DNA of 57,800 bases, taken from the NCBI GenBank assembly GCA_031119205.1, contig JAVHYF010000013.1, positions 55,109 through 112,908 on the forward strand, read 5' to 3'. Each line of letters opens with the position of its first letter. Positions within the stretch are counted from its first letter, which is position 1. The position numbers and the translations under genes were made by a program. The notes under the pieces are model-generated. The model ran no database searches. It saw nothing but the letters and a program-made list of their open reading frames with translations, and was not told the origin of the DNA. Positions 15,991 through 25,402 of this stretch are shown in pieces. The stretch comes from Moraxellaceae bacterium (GTDB lineage Bacteria; Pseudomonadota; Gammaproteobacteria; Burkholderiales; Rhodocyclaceae).

Positions 15991-16509
15991 ATGAAAACGA
16001 CCCGACTGTTCACGCTGCTGCTCGCCGCAGCACCTTCGCTTGCCTTCGCCCACGTCTCGCTGGAACAGAACAGCGCCCAGGCCGGCTCCACCTACAAGGC
16101 CGTGTTCCGCGTGCCGCACGGCTGCGATGGCTCGCCCACGCGCGCCATCACCGTCTTCCTGCCGGAAGGCTTCGTCGGCGCCAAGCCCATGCCCAAGGCC
16201 GACTGGAAGCTGGAGACGAAGAGCGAGAAGCTGGCTCACCCTTATGACTCGCACGGCACGAAGATCAGCGAGCGCGTCGCCGTGGTGAGCTGGAGCGGCG
16301 GCAGGCTGCTCGACAGCGAGTATGACGAGTTCATCGTCCGCACCGCCCTGCCCAAGGAAGCCGGCAGCGCGCGCATCCGCGTGCTGCAGGAATGCGAGAA
16401 GGGTGCCACCGACTGGAACGAAGCCCCTGTGGAAGGCAAGCCCAACCCCGCCCACCCGGCGCCGAAGCTGGACATCCTGCCCTCGGGCGCGGGCGCGCAT
16501 CACCACTGA
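15991..16509 (+). CDS. YcnI-like (DUF1775) periplasmic copper-binding protein
   Basis: 172 residues. The signal peptide is cut after AFA at residue 20, leaving His21 as the first mature residue (HVSLEQ). This allows the mono-histidine brace used by YcnI to bind Cu(II). The rest is a beta-rich domain (FRVPHGCDGSPT, VVSWSGG) with a His-His-His end. It is 46 bases after the PCuAC gene, as expected for a copper operon. Confidence 0.9.
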   Translation: MKTTRLFTLLLAAAPSLAFAHVSLEQNSAQAGSTYKAVFRVPHGCDGSPTRAITVFLPEGFVGAKPMPKADWKLETKSEKLAHPYDSHGTKISERVAVVSWSGGRLLDSEYDEFIVRTALPKEAGSARIRVLQECEKGATDWNEAPVEGKPNPAHPAPKLDILPSGAGAHHH

Positions 16510-16579
16510 GTCCGGCCGCCCGACGCGCGCCTTGCCCGCCCGCTCGCGGGTGAGGCGCATATGGATTAGCCCGTCACGG

Positions 16580-16903
16580 TCATCGCCCACTCCACGGCCA
16601 CGCCGCGCGCAGCAATCGCGGTCGCCAGGCCAGCGCCAGGCCGACGAGGGGCACGGCGCCCGCGAGCTGCATCAGCCACACGAGCACCGCCATTGACGGT
16701 CGGTCGGCGATGAAGCACAACACGGCGGACGCGATGAGACCGGCACCGCCGAGTACGCGCAAGGTGACACGCACGCCAGGCGTCAGCACCGCGCCGCCGT
16801 GAACCTGGCGCCAGTGCGCATCCATGGCCAGTGCGAGCCAGGCGAAGGCCAGCAGGGTCGTCAGCACCGCGATGCATGGCAGCATCCAAGCAAGTTCAGG
16901 CAT
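16580..16903 (-). CDS. DUF3325-like small membrane protein
   Basis: 107 residues with three hydrophobic segments and a conserved-looking ALAMDAHWRQV early motif. It is the last gene of iron-uptake module 1, overlapping the PepSY gene's end by 8 bases. DUF3325 proteins typically accompany PepSY and DUF3649 proteins behind siderophore receptors. Function unknown. Confidence 0.75.
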   Translation of the reverse strand: MPELAWMLPCIAVLTTLLAFAWLALAMDAHWRQVHGGAVLTPGVRVTLRVLGGAGLIASAVLCFIADRPSMAVLVWLMQLAGAVPLVGLALAWRPRLLRAAWPWSGR

Positions 16904-18608
16904 GACCGGCCTCCGCGGTGGCGAGAACGCCTGGCTGCCGTGCATCGCTGCCGGCCCTGCACTGTGCACGCTCGCGTCGGGCGAGCAGACGTGCAACTGC
17001 CACAGCAAGCACCGCGCTTGCCAGCAGGCTCAGGTCCACACCCGCTACCGGCCAGTAGGTGTCGGTGAACACCGTCTTCAACAGATGGTCGCCAGTGGTC
17101 AGCCAGTTCAGCATGACAGCGGCCACCGCCAGCGCCACCAGGACCCAGCACTGCTCACGCCAGGCCGGGTTGATGCGGGCGTGTGCCACCGGCGCGCTGC
17201 GCAGTGCTGCGTGCACGAAGGCCAGCGCCCAGCCTCCCCAGAAAACGACTTTCTGCCAGTAGTCCTTGCCCACCATGTCGGCAGGGAACAGGCGGTTGGA
17301 CACCAGCATGGTCAGCGCGGCGATCACCATGCCGGTGACAGCCGTCACCGCCAGTGCATCGACGATGCGACTCCCCTGGCTGCTGATACGCGCGTGCTGC
17401 GCCTTGCGCTTCTCGACGAAGAAGATGAAGCCGGTGGCGATGCATACGCAGCCCAGCAGCCCACCCAGCACGTACAGCCAGCGCAGCAGCCAGTGACGGA
17501 AGTGCTGCAGGTGCAGGCCGGTGAGGAACTCGTTGACGCGCATCACCGCCGAGGGCGGCGGGTCCTCGCGGATGACCCGGCCACTGCTGGCTTCGAAGTG
17601 CACGCCCTGCCCCGTCAACGCCACCTGATCGTTGCCGGCTCGGAAAATGCTGACGTAGCCGTTGCGATCGCCCAGGTGATTGACGTACAGGAAGCCCACG
17701 TCACCCGGCATGTCGCGCGCGGCCCAGCGTCGCTTGGCCTCCAGCACCATGGCATCCACCGAGGCCATCGGCGCCGGCACGCCGGCGGGTTCGTGCGCCA
17801 GGCCGGTGTGGGCGGCCTCCAGCACCTCGTGGTGGTCGTGCAGCGGCTTGAGCAGCGTGGTGCTGACCGGGAAGTACAGCCAGCCGGCGAAGATCACCAG
17901 GCCGGTGATGGCGAAGAAGAAGTGGAACGGCAGCCCGGCCACGCCGGCCATGTTGTGCAGGTCCAGGCTGCTGCGCTGGGCGGTCTTCCATGGCCGGAAG
18001 GTGAAGAACTCGCGGAAGATCTTGCGGTGCATGACGACACCGCTGATCAGTGCGACCAGCATGCTCAGCGCCGCCAGCGCGACGATCCAGTAGCCGATGT
18101 TCTTCCACTGCCAGTTGAGGCTGTAGTGCATGGGGTAGAAGAACTCGCTGCCGATCTTGAATTGCGACTCGGACAGGACGGCACCGGTACGCGGATCGAT
18201 GGTGGCCCAGCCGTGGGCGTGGGCATGCTCGTCCGATGCGCTCTTCAGCTTGTTGGGGATGCCGAACTCGGCGCCGATGCGCAGCACCGGGTCGCGGTGC
18301 GTGCGGTAGTAATACAGCGCGTCCATCGGCAGCGTGTCCGGGTCGGGCAGCGCGCCGATCACGCGGTCCTGCGTGGCCTTGATGTCATCCGGGTGCGGCT
18401 TGAGGCGCTCGAAAACCGGCTTGAGCAGGGTGTCGTACGACGGCGCTGGCTGCGCGGCGAAGCGCGTGTCGGGCAAGGCCCAGCGGTCGATCTCGCGGTC
18501 GAACACCGACAGCGCGCCGAAGAAGAAGCAGACCATCAGCACGTAGCCCAGGCTCAGGCCGAACCAGGTGTGCAGCCATGTCATGGCATGGCGGAAGCTC
18601 GGAAACAT
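16896..18608 (-). CDS. PepSY-associated transmembrane protein of iron module 1 (candidate ferric-siderophore reductase)
   Basis: 570 residues. The N-terminal PepSY-TM helix (LHTWFGLSLGYVLMVCFFFG) is followed by a large periplasmic loop, then several membrane helices with paired histidines (VVMHRKIFREF, LDLHNMAGVAGLPFHFFFAITG, LHLQHFRHWLLRW). Conserved membrane histidines suggest haem ligation and electron transfer, in line with proposals that such proteins reduce ferric siderophores. ATG 18608 follows AGGAGT. Strong operon context with receptor and DUF3649. Confidence 0.88.
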   Translation of the reverse strand: MFPSFRHAMTWLHTWFGLSLGYVLMVCFFFGALSVFDREIDRWALPDTRFAAQPAPSYDTLLKPVFERLKPHPDDIKATQDRVIGALPDPDTLPMDALYYYRTHRDPVLRIGAEFGIPNKLKSASDEHAHAHGWATIDPRTGAVLSESQFKIGSEFFYPMHYSLNWQWKNIGYWIVALAALSMLVALISGVVMHRKIFREFFTFRPWKTAQRSSLDLHNMAGVAGLPFHFFFAITGLVIFAGWLYFPVSTTLLKPLHDHHEVLEAAHTGLAHEPAGVPAPMASVDAMVLEAKRRWAARDMPGDVGFLYVNHLGDRNGYVSIFRAGNDQVALTGQGVHFEASSGRVIREDPPPSAVMRVNEFLTGLHLQHFRHWLLRWLYVLGGLLGCVCIATGFIFFVEKRKAQHARISSQGSRIVDALAVTAVTGMVIAALTMLVSNRLFPADMVGKDYWQKVVFWGGWALAFVHAALRSAPVAHARINPAWREQCWVLVALAVAAVMLNWLTTGDHLLKTVFTDTYWPVAGVDLSLLASAVLAVAVARLLARRERAQCRAGSDARQPGVLATAEAGHA

Positions 18609-18667
18609 CGTGGCGACTCCTGTGCGATGAACGTGACGATGAGCGTGACGACAACTCTGTCGATGGA

Positions 18668-18985
18668 TCAGCCCAGCAGGCTGCGTTGCAGGACCCATGC
18701 CGCCGCCACCATCCCCGCCCCGCCACCGGCCAGCACGGCCCAGACGCGCAGCAGGCTGCGGCCGATGAAGGCCCACAGGAAGGCGAGCAGGAAGACGATG
18801 AAGACCAGCAACATGACAGCGTGCTCGGCATCGTGGAAATCCATGCCGGCGAAGCTCAGCACCACGACGCCGAGGGCAGCGAAGCCCCAGCTGAAGACGT
18901 AGCCGCCCAGCAAGGCAGCAGCGATGCGCAGGATGATCGACAAGCGCGTGTGCGCTCCGGTCCTCATGTGCTGGCTGGGTGTCAT
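18668..18985 (-). CDS. DUF3649-like small membrane protein
   Basis: 105 residues with three hydrophobic segments (AALLGGYVFSWGFAALGVVV, VMLLVFIVFLLAFLWAFIG and a C-terminal one). DUF3649 members lie between TonB receptors and PepSY proteins in Burkholderiales-type genomes; this one does too. Exact role unknown. Start ATG 18985; a second ATG six codons in is possible. Confidence 0.75.
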   Translation of the reverse strand: MTPSQHMRTGAHTRLSIILRIAAALLGGYVFSWGFAALGVVVLSFAGMDFHDAEHAVMLLVFIVFLLAFLWAFIGRSLLRVWAVLAGGGAGMVAAAWVLQRSLLG

Positions 18986-19025
18986 CGCTGCCTGATCCTC
19001 ACTAACGGGTTGTGCCGGGCCATGT

Positions 19026-21530
19026 TCAGAACTGGACGCTCGCGCTCAGGCTGAAAGCGCGGGACTCGCCGGTCTTGATGTAGTTGCTGTACTGGTACAT
19101 CCAGTACTTCTGGTCGAACAGGTTGCTGATGTTCGCGCGGAAGGTCGTGGCCTTGCCGGCAACCAGCGTGTCATACGAAGCGCCGAGGTTCGCCAGGGTG
19201 TAGGCGTCGACATCCATCGTGCCGTCGGCTCGCAGGGACGTCTTGCCGGTGTACTTTGCGCCGAAGTGCAGCTGCAGACCCTTCACTTCCGGCACGCGGT
19301 AGGCCAGTTGCGCAGTCGCCACCAGCGGCGGTGAGCCCGCCACGCGATTGCCCAGGATGGCGGCCTCGCCCGACGCGTACTCTGTATCCAGCAGCATCAG
19401 GTTGCCACCCAGGCTCCAGGCACTGCCCAGGCGCGTGGTGGCGCCCAGCTCCAGGCCCTGGAAGACCGACTCGCCCTCCTGCACCCGGGTCAGGCAGCCG
19501 GTGCCGCAACTGCGGTCGTACTCGGTGGTCTTCGTCACGCGGAACAGTGCGGCCGTGGCGGACCAGCGCGCGCTGTCCTTCTTGATGCCCAGTTCCCACT
19601 GCCTGCTCATCAGCGGGTCGAGCATCTGGCCGGCGTTGGTATAGGTCGGCAGGCTGGGGACGATGGCGCCCTGCTGCAACGACTCCACGTAGCTGGCATA
19701 GGCCATGGTGTCGCTCGCCACCTTGAACATCAGCGCCACAGTGGGCGTCACCACACCATCTTCACGGTAGTCGCTGGTGACGGCGCCAGCACTGTCCCAG
19801 TTGCGCTTCTCGTACTGGATCCAGCGCAGGCCGCCGAGCACCGACCAGCGATCGTTCAACTCGACGCGGTCGCTGGCGAAGACCGCGCCCTGCGTCGCTT
19901 CGGTCAGGCGGTACATGCCCAGGCTGTCGAACGAGCCGACGCTGTCATAGCGGTTGGTGTTCTGGGTGTGGAGGTTGCCGGTGCCATAACCGGGGATGTA
20001 CACCGCGTTGCTGGAGTCATCGTTGCGCTGCTTCTGCCAGGACAGGCCGGCGACGATGTGGTGCGTCATGCCGGCGATCTTCTGGCGCCCCTGCAGCATG
20101 GTGTCCCAGTAGCTGTAGGTGTAGCGCTCGCCGTAGTCTGCGCGGTCATCGCGGTAGTCGCCTGCCAGGTTCTGCAGGTTGAGGATGGACTCGTTGCGGC
20201 GCGTCTTCGAATAGCTCTGGCTGAAGCTGGTGCTCGCCTGCCAGTCGTCATCGAGACGGTACTTGAGGCTGGTGGCGACGAAACCGAACTGGTTGTCCAC
20301 GTAGTTGCCCGGCCCGACGAGCTTCTCGTCGTTCTTCACCGCTTCGGGCAGCACGTTGCCGAGCAGCCGCGTCGTGATGGTCGGCTCGGTGTCCTCGGTC
20401 AGGCGATCCTGGTAGATGGCCTGGAAGTCCCAGCTCAGCCGGTTGCTCAGTCGCGCATCCAGCGCCAGGATGACCGAGCTGCGCTGGAGCGATCCGCCAT
20501 TGCTGGTGCCGCCCTCCTCGTGAGTGAGGCCGACGCGGTAGCCAAAGGCGCCGCTGTCACCCACGCGGCCACCGAGGTCGGCGTTGGCGCGCACGATGCT
20601 GTTGCTGGCGTAGCCCAGGCTGACATTGCGCGTGGTGGTATCGGTCGGCTTCTTCGTCACGTAGTTCAGCATGCCGCCGGGCGCACCGAAGCCGTACATG
20701 AAACCGGTTGAGCCCTTGAGCAGTTCGACCTGCTCCAGGTGCTCGTAAGGCAGAGTCACGGTGTAGCCGAGATAGGGCTTGCCGTCGATGCGGTAGGAGT
20801 TCTGCCAGTCCAGGTCCATGCCGCGCACCGTCACGAAGGTGCTCCACGCGGTGTAGGCACCGCTGTTGTCCGACACGGAGGCATCCTGGATGAACAGGTC
20901 GCCGAGCTTCTGCGGCGCCAGTTCCTCGATCTGGGTCTTCGTCACCACCGTGCTGGAGAACGGGGTGTCCTTCTGCGCGATGTCGCCCAGCGCACCGGCG
21001 CGGACCGGGGTGCCGAGGTTGCGGGTGACATCCTGCTCTGCCGACGCCGTCACCATCACTGCCGGGAGCACGACTTCAGCCGCGGCAACGCTCGGCACTG
21101 CCGCCGGCGCCGGGCGCAGCACGTAGCTGCCGTTGGCCTGGCGCACGGCCTGCAGGCCCTGGCCGCGCAGCAGCTCGCCGAAGCCCTGCTCGACGGTATA
21201 GCTGCCGGACAGGCCGGCGCTGCTCTTGCCCTGCGTCAGCTCCGCCGGCGCCGACAGGAACACGCCCGCTTCTTCGGCAAAACGGTTCAGCGCCAAGGTG
21301 AGCGTGCCGGCAGGAATGCTGAAGCGTCGTGCCTGTTCTGCCGTGGCCTGTGCCTGCGCGTCCGGCGCCCAGCCGGCAGCGGCGAGCACGACACCCACGG
21401 TGGCCAGGTGCACCGCCAGCACCATGGGGCGCAGGGCGCCGTCCGGAAAGCGGGCGACGGAGGCGACAGAAACGTGCTGGCGGGCGGGACGGGCAAGGCG
21501 GTGACCGGTAAAGCTGCTGCGGCGGGACAT
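19026..21530 (-). CDS. TonB-dependent siderophore receptor with signalling (STN) domain, module 1
   Basis: 834 residues. A long signal peptide is followed by an STN domain (RRFSIPAGTLTLALNRFAEE through YVLRP, about residues 65-145), which contacts FecR in cell-surface signalling. Plug and 22-strand barrel regions follow (TPFSSTVVTKTQIEE, VTVRGMDLDW, GFMYGFGAPGGMLNYVTKKP). The last residues end in Phe (SASVQF), the usual outer-membrane insertion signal. ATG 21530 follows GAGGA. It is the receptor partner of the FecR at 21729 and sigma factor at 22777. The siderophore is not evident from sequence. Confidence 0.95.
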   Translation of the reverse strand: MSRRSSFTGHRLARPARQHVSVASVARFPDGALRPMVLAVHLATVGVVLAAAGWAPDAQAQATAEQARRFSIPAGTLTLALNRFAEEAGVFLSAPAELTQGKSSAGLSGSYTVEQGFGELLRGQGLQAVRQANGSYVLRPAPAAVPSVAAAEVVLPAVMVTASAEQDVTRNLGTPVRAGALGDIAQKDTPFSSTVVTKTQIEELAPQKLGDLFIQDASVSDNSGAYTAWSTFVTVRGMDLDWQNSYRIDGKPYLGYTVTLPYEHLEQVELLKGSTGFMYGFGAPGGMLNYVTKKPTDTTTRNVSLGYASNSIVRANADLGGRVGDSGAFGYRVGLTHEEGGTSNGGSLQRSSVILALDARLSNRLSWDFQAIYQDRLTEDTEPTITTRLLGNVLPEAVKNDEKLVGPGNYVDNQFGFVATSLKYRLDDDWQASTSFSQSYSKTRRNESILNLQNLAGDYRDDRADYGERYTYSYWDTMLQGRQKIAGMTHHIVAGLSWQKQRNDDSSNAVYIPGYGTGNLHTQNTNRYDSVGSFDSLGMYRLTEATQGAVFASDRVELNDRWSVLGGLRWIQYEKRNWDSAGAVTSDYREDGVVTPTVALMFKVASDTMAYASYVESLQQGAIVPSLPTYTNAGQMLDPLMSRQWELGIKKDSARWSATAALFRVTKTTEYDRSCGTGCLTRVQEGESVFQGLELGATTRLGSAWSLGGNLMLLDTEYASGEAAILGNRVAGSPPLVATAQLAYRVPEVKGLQLHFGAKYTGKTSLRADGTMDVDAYTLANLGASYDTLVAGKATTFRANISNLFDQKYWMYQYSNYIKTGESRAFSLSASVQF

Positions 21531-21660
21531 GACGGTTTTTCCTCGAGGATTCACGGGTGCAGAAGGCGAGGCGACCATCGAACGCGCAGCCCATGCGGCC
21601 GCAGCGCGGATCGTCGTCTCTCTACCCGCTAGATCGAACGAAACGGAAAAAGGGGAACCG

Positions 21661-21680
21661 GGACCCGCAAACTTTCTGTG
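21661..21680 (-). promoter_or_regulatory. Candidate ECF-sigma promoter element before receptor 1
   Basis: Minus-strand CACAGAAAGTTTGCGGGTCC. A similar string (GGAGAAAATTTTTCAGGGTT) lies at 28431-28450 before receptor 2. The shared AGAAA..TTT..GGGT pattern in the same relative position suggests recognition by the paired FecI-type sigma factors. Confidence 0.4.
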
Positions 21681-21728
21681 CAACCGCCGTTTGTGCGGAC
21701 AGTGCGAGGCACTGGTGACAGCACGGGC

Positions 21729-22772
21729 CTAGCGCGCCTCGACGGTGATCCACCAAGGCAGGCTGCGGCGCACGCGGATGGGCAGGCTCTGTTCCAGCAT
21801 CGCCAGTGCCCGGTCGGGGTCGTCGGCGGGATAGACCCCCATGACCTTGAGCTCCGCCACCTCGGGCGCCACGCTGATGTGACCGCGCCGGTAGCGGCCG
21901 ATCTCTTCCAGCAATGCGCCCAACGGCAGATCGTCGGCAGGCAGGCCGCCACGACTCCAGGCTTCGCGCATGCGATCGGCATCCACCGGCACGGAGACGC
22001 CTTCCGCGTCGAGCAGCGCAGCCTTGCCGGCCGGCACGCGCAGCGTCACGCCACGGTGGCTGCGGATCTCCACCACGCCATCGAACACGTCCAGGCGGGT
22101 CCGGTCCTCGATCTGGCGCACCGTGAAGCGCGTGCCCAGGGCCTGCAGGCGGCCATGGGGAGCATCGACGTAGAACGGTCGCTGCAGGTTGTCGGCGGCG
22201 GTGTCGATCAGGATCTCGCCGGACAGCAGGACGAGGCGACGCATGCCGGTATCGAAGCGCACCTGCAAGGCAGTGGCAGTGTTGAGCCAGACGCGCGAAC
22301 CATCCGCCAGCACCAGCTCGCGGCGCTCGCCGACGCCGGTGTGATGATCGGCGCGCAGTGCGGCCACCAACTCGGGCAAGGGCGTGTGCCGCCAGCCCAG
22401 CCAGGCCAGCACGCCCAGCCCCACCACGCCGCCCAGCGAGCTGAGCGCCTGGCGCCGGCCGGCCAGCACGGACCGGGTCGCCTTGACGCTTGCCACTGCG
22501 GCTGCGGAGCCCTGGGCGCCATGCTGACGCAAGGGCGCGAACTTGCGGCTCACGTTCTCGATATGGACCCAGGCAGCCTGATGCTCCGGCGACTGGGCGA
22601 GCCAAGCCTTCCACGCGTGCCTGTCGCTGTCGGCAACGTTGGCATCGAGCAGGATGGCGTACCACTGCGCAGCCTGTTCCAGGCTCTGAACGCCGGGCCT
22701 GAGCGGCACGGTGCTGCGCTCGCCGAAGCCGGCCAGCACGCCCTCTGCATGCGGGTTCAGGTTGCTGGCCAT
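21729..22772 (-). CDS. FecR-like anti-sigma/sigma regulator, module 1
   Basis: 347 residues. An N-terminal DUF4880-type cytoplasmic segment (QAAQWYAILLDANVADSDRHAWKAWL, seen in pieces) is followed by one membrane helix at about 115-135. The FecR domain comes next (ADGSRVWLNTATALQVRFD, ALGTRFTVRQ), then a C-terminal STN-like region (LLEEIGRYRRGHISVAPEV). It relays receptor occupancy from the periplasm to the sigma factor. ATG 22772 is four bases after the sigma gene's stop. Confidence 0.93.
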   Translation of the reverse strand: MASNLNPHAEGVLAGFGERSTVPLRPGVQSLEQAAQWYAILLDANVADSDRHAWKAWLAQSPEHQAAWVHIENVSRKFAPLRQHGAQGSAAAVASVKATRSVLAGRRQALSSLGGVVGLGVLAWLGWRHTPLPELVAALRADHHTGVGERRELVLADGSRVWLNTATALQVRFDTGMRRLVLLSGEILIDTAADNLQRPFYVDAPHGRLQALGTRFTVRQIEDRTRLDVFDGVVEIRSHRGVTLRVPAGKAALLDAEGVSVPVDADRMREAWSRGGLPADDLPLGALLEEIGRYRRGHISVAPEVAELKVMGVYPADDPDRALAMLEQSLPIRVRRSLPWWITVEAR

Positions 22773-22776
22773 GGCC

Positions 22777-23304
22777 TCAGTCCGCCAGCCCGGCTTCGAT
22801 AAGCGCGCACTGGAGCATCGCCTGGGCGATGTACTTCTTGACCATGCGCTCCGACACACCGAGTTCGGCCGCGATGTCACGGTAGCCCACGCCTTCCACC
22901 TGGGCCAGGATGAAGGCCTTGGCGGCCTTCTCGGACAGCCGGCTGAGCATGCTGCCCACCTCCATCAGTGCCTCGATGACGATGGCCTGATGCTCGGGCG
23001 ACGGGGCCACCGGCTCGGGCAGCGCAGCCAGTGTCTGCAGCCAGGCCTGCTCGATCTCGCGACGGCGCCACAGGTCGATGCACAGGCCATTGGCCGCCGT
23101 GCGCAGGTAGGCGCGGGTTTCGGCGACGCTGGCGAAGCCGCGGCTGGCCGGCTTGATCAGCAAGCGGATGAAGGTGTCCTGCGCCAGGTCAGCCGCATCG
23201 GCGGCGTTGCCCAGGCGACGGTGCAGCCAGCTTTTCAGCCAGCCGTGGTGATCGCTGTACAGGGCATGGACATCGTTGTGTGAAGCAAGCTCAGCGGCCG
23301 ACAC
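22777..23304 (-). CDS. ECF sigma factor, FecI type, module 1
   Basis: 175 residues. Region 2 (HGWLKSWLHRRLGN..DLAQDTFIRLL) and region 4 (AKAFILAQVEGVGYRDIAAELGVSERMVKKYIAQAM) are clear. It directs transcription of the receptor gene downstream. The start is GTG at 23304, supported by GGGGAG 7 bases upstream and by the equivalent GTG in the paralogue at 30115. A Fur-like site lies 41 bases upstream, so iron limitation should induce it. Confidence 0.93.
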   Translation of the reverse strand: MSAAELASHNDVHALYSDHHGWLKSWLHRRLGNAADAADLAQDTFIRLLIKPASRGFASVAETRAYLRTAANGLCIDLWRRREIEQAWLQTLAALPEPVAPSPEHQAIVIEALMEVGSMLSRLSEKAAKAFILAQVEGVGYRDIAAELGVSERMVKKYIAQAMLQCALIEAGLAD

Positions 23305-23344
23305 GGCACTCTCCCCGCCAATGGCTCGAAGCGGCCATGAATCG

Positions 23345-23369
23345 TTTAATGAGAATCAATCTCATCTTA
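23345..23369 (-). promoter_or_regulatory. Fur-box-like site before sigma gene 1
   Basis: Contains TGAGAATCAATCTCA (23350-23364). By hand the 19-mer 23345-23363 matches 14 of 19 positions of the E. coli Fur consensus. Located just upstream of the FecI-type gene, like its twin at 30156. Confidence 0.75.
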
Positions 23370-23450
23370 TCGAATCATTCACCAGCGCGCCATCGGTAGC
23401 GGAAAACGGAGGGGGCCGCCTGCAGGTAGAGCGTCCCGGCAGGGGCCGTC

Positions 23451-25100
23451 CTAGGCGTCAGCGGGGACAGGGGTGGACAGGGCGGACGCCTGGCCGGGCT
23501 TGCGGATGGACCAGACGCTATCGGCGGGGCCGTGCCGGGTACGGCGCAGGGTGGCTACCGCCATCCATGCGAAACACAGCGCCCCCATGAAGGCGACCAC
23601 ATCGACCCCGAGCGTGGCGGCGCTGCCATGGGCCCACATTCCCAGCGCCGGAAACAGCAGCGCCGTCAGTGTGGTCAGCGGGATCGCCATCGTCGCTGCG
23701 GCCGACAGGCAAAGCAGATGCACCGCAGAGCGGGCCGCTCCACGCGCAAAGGCCCACGCGATGGAGCCGAGGAACACGACGTAGTAGACGACTGCGTGCC
23801 AGTGGTTGAGATCGGCCACGCGTCCGTGCAACCACTTGGCGGCGACGATGCTGAGCGAGAGCCCCGCGACGCAGCCCAGGCACACGCCCACCGTCGCACT
23901 ACCCAGCAAGCGCGTCGAGCGCGATTGCTCCACCGCCCCGCCATCGCGCGCCTTCTTGCGGCGCGTTTCGATCCATAGCAGGTTGCCGGTGTAGAACAGC
24001 CACGCACCAGCGAGTCCCAGGAAGAAGTACGCCCACTTGATCGTCAGGCCCTCGTACTGCCCGGTGTGCAGACCGTACAAGGTCTCTGCCGCGCGCCGAT
24101 CCGGATCCTGACGCGATGGCAGGGCGCCGTCCTTGAGTACGTCGCCAGTCACGGCGCTGAGCATGACGCCGCCGAGGTGGGTATCACCGACATGGCCACG
24201 CTCGGCGCCGGGGACTCTCACCGCAGCGGCTGTGTCGCCGTAGTTCTTGAAGACCAGGAAGCTGGGCTGCAGGTCGGGCACCTGCTCTTCGAGTTTCCGG
24301 AGCAACTGCGCGGGGGCCATCATCGCAGCCGCTTCGCCGGTCGGCTTCGGTACCTCGAAGGGCCCGTTGTCGCGATCCATCAGGATCGCCTGCCTGTCGC
24401 CAAAGATGGCGACTTCCTGCGCGGACCACAGCTCGCCCTTCCAGCACAACGCGATCGCGGTGATCGCCATCACCAGGTGGAACGGCAGCGCTGTAATGCC
24501 GACGACATTGTGGGCATCGAGCCACATTCGCTTGAGATTCTTGCCGACGCGCAGCGCGAAGAAATCCTTGACCAGCGTCGGCAGCAATACGATCACGCCG
24601 GCGATCAGTGCCACGCCGTAGAGCAGCGAGACCAGCCCCATCAGAGGCAGTCCCGCCGCTTGCGGGATCCCGACACTCATGTGGATTTCATTGATGAAGT
24701 CCGCCAGCTCGGACGGCTCCTCCGGCTGCGCCAGCAGCGTGCCGTCAGGCTTGAGCGTCGCCCACCAGTGGACATGGTCGTGTGGCTGCCCTTCCTCATG
24801 CGGCGCGTCTTCTTCCCAGGTCACCCGCGCGGGCTCGTTCTCATGTCCTCGCAGATGCAGCTTGATGCCCTCCTCCCGCGCCTGTGGATGCGCGGCCGCC
24901 ACCAGTTCGAGGAGGCGCGGCGCGTCATCCAGCGGAACCGCCGCCACACCCACGGCAGGTGGCGACGCCCAGCGCGCGATGGGCTCCTTGAACATGGTAA
25001 GCGCGCCAGCGTAGAAAGCGATGAACAGCGCGAAGCCGCAACTGATGCCGGTCCAGGTATGGACGGTCTTGTAGAGCCTGACGATATCGCTGCGGATCAT
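23451..25100 (-). CDS. PepSY-associated transmembrane protein of iron module 2
   Basis: 549 residues. The N-terminal PepSY-TM helix (VHTWTGISCGFALFIAFYAG) is followed by a periplasmic part with a His/Glu-rich stretch (APHEEGQPHDHVHWW) that could bind metal. Later membrane helices carry histidines (LDAHNVVGITALPFHLVMAI, LYGLHTGQYEGL). Same family and role as the protein at 16896: probable ferric-siderophore reduction or iron handling at the inner membrane. ATG 25100 follows GAGGG; the gap to the small gene before it is 7 bases. Confidence 0.87.
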   Translation of the reverse strand: MIRSDIVRLYKTVHTWTGISCGFALFIAFYAGALTMFKEPIARWASPPAVGVAAVPLDDAPRLLELVAAAHPQAREEGIKLHLRGHENEPARVTWEEDAPHEEGQPHDHVHWWATLKPDGTLLAQPEEPSELADFINEIHMSVGIPQAAGLPLMGLVSLLYGVALIAGVIVLLPTLVKDFFALRVGKNLKRMWLDAHNVVGITALPFHLVMAITAIALCWKGELWSAQEVAIFGDRQAILMDRDNGPFEVPKPTGEAAAMMAPAQLLRKLEEQVPDLQPSFLVFKNYGDTAAAVRVPGAERGHVGDTHLGGVMLSAVTGDVLKDGALPSRQDPDRRAAETLYGLHTGQYEGLTIKWAYFFLGLAGAWLFYTGNLLWIETRRKKARDGGAVEQSRSTRLLGSATVGVCLGCVAGLSLSIVAAKWLHGRVADLNHWHAVVYYVVFLGSIAWAFARGAARSAVHLLCLSAAATMAIPLTTLTALLFPALGMWAHGSAATLGVDVVAFMGALCFAWMAVATLRRTRHGPADSVWSIRKPGQASALSTPVPADA

Positions 25101-25107
25101 GTCGCCC

Positions 25108-25401
25108 TCACGCGAAGAAATGGAAGCGGCAGGCGAACAGCGCCGCAAAGGCGATGAGGTTCGCCGCGCCGAGCCACGCCCAGGCGGCGCGACCGCTGCG
25201 AAAAAGGAAGCAGAAGCCGAACACCGTGATCCAGACGAAGGCCTCCAGGAATCGCATCAGCGAGTAGCGCCCGCCCGGCGCATCGATGCCGCCGGGCCCC
25301 AGATAGGCGTAGAGGCCGGTCAGTGAGAGCGCCAGCCCCAGCCCCAGGATTGCGCCGGCACTGGTCTTGCCCCACCAGTCGGGGCGGATCTCGCCGGCCA
25401 T
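25108..25401 (-). CDS. Small membrane protein of iron module 2
   Basis: 97 residues, three hydrophobic stretches (AILGLGLALSLTGLYAYLG, FVWITVFGFCFLF, LIAFAALFACRFHFF). No family recognised with confidence. It sits between another small membrane gene and the PepSY gene, the place DUF3649/DUF3325 proteins take in module 1, so it is probably an accessory of the same uptake system. ATG at 25401 is one base after the upstream gene's stop. Confidence 0.7.
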   Translation of the reverse strand: MAGEIRPDWWGKTSAGAILGLGLALSLTGLYAYLGPGGIDAPGGRYSLMRFLEAFVWITVFGFCFLFRSGRAAWAWLGAANLIAFAALFACRFHFFA

Positions 25402-25402
25402 G

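Noticed and set aside
16824-18902. Plus-strand open frame of 692 codons
   Set aside because: Opposite the PepSY gene and its neighbours, with no domain and low-complexity composition.
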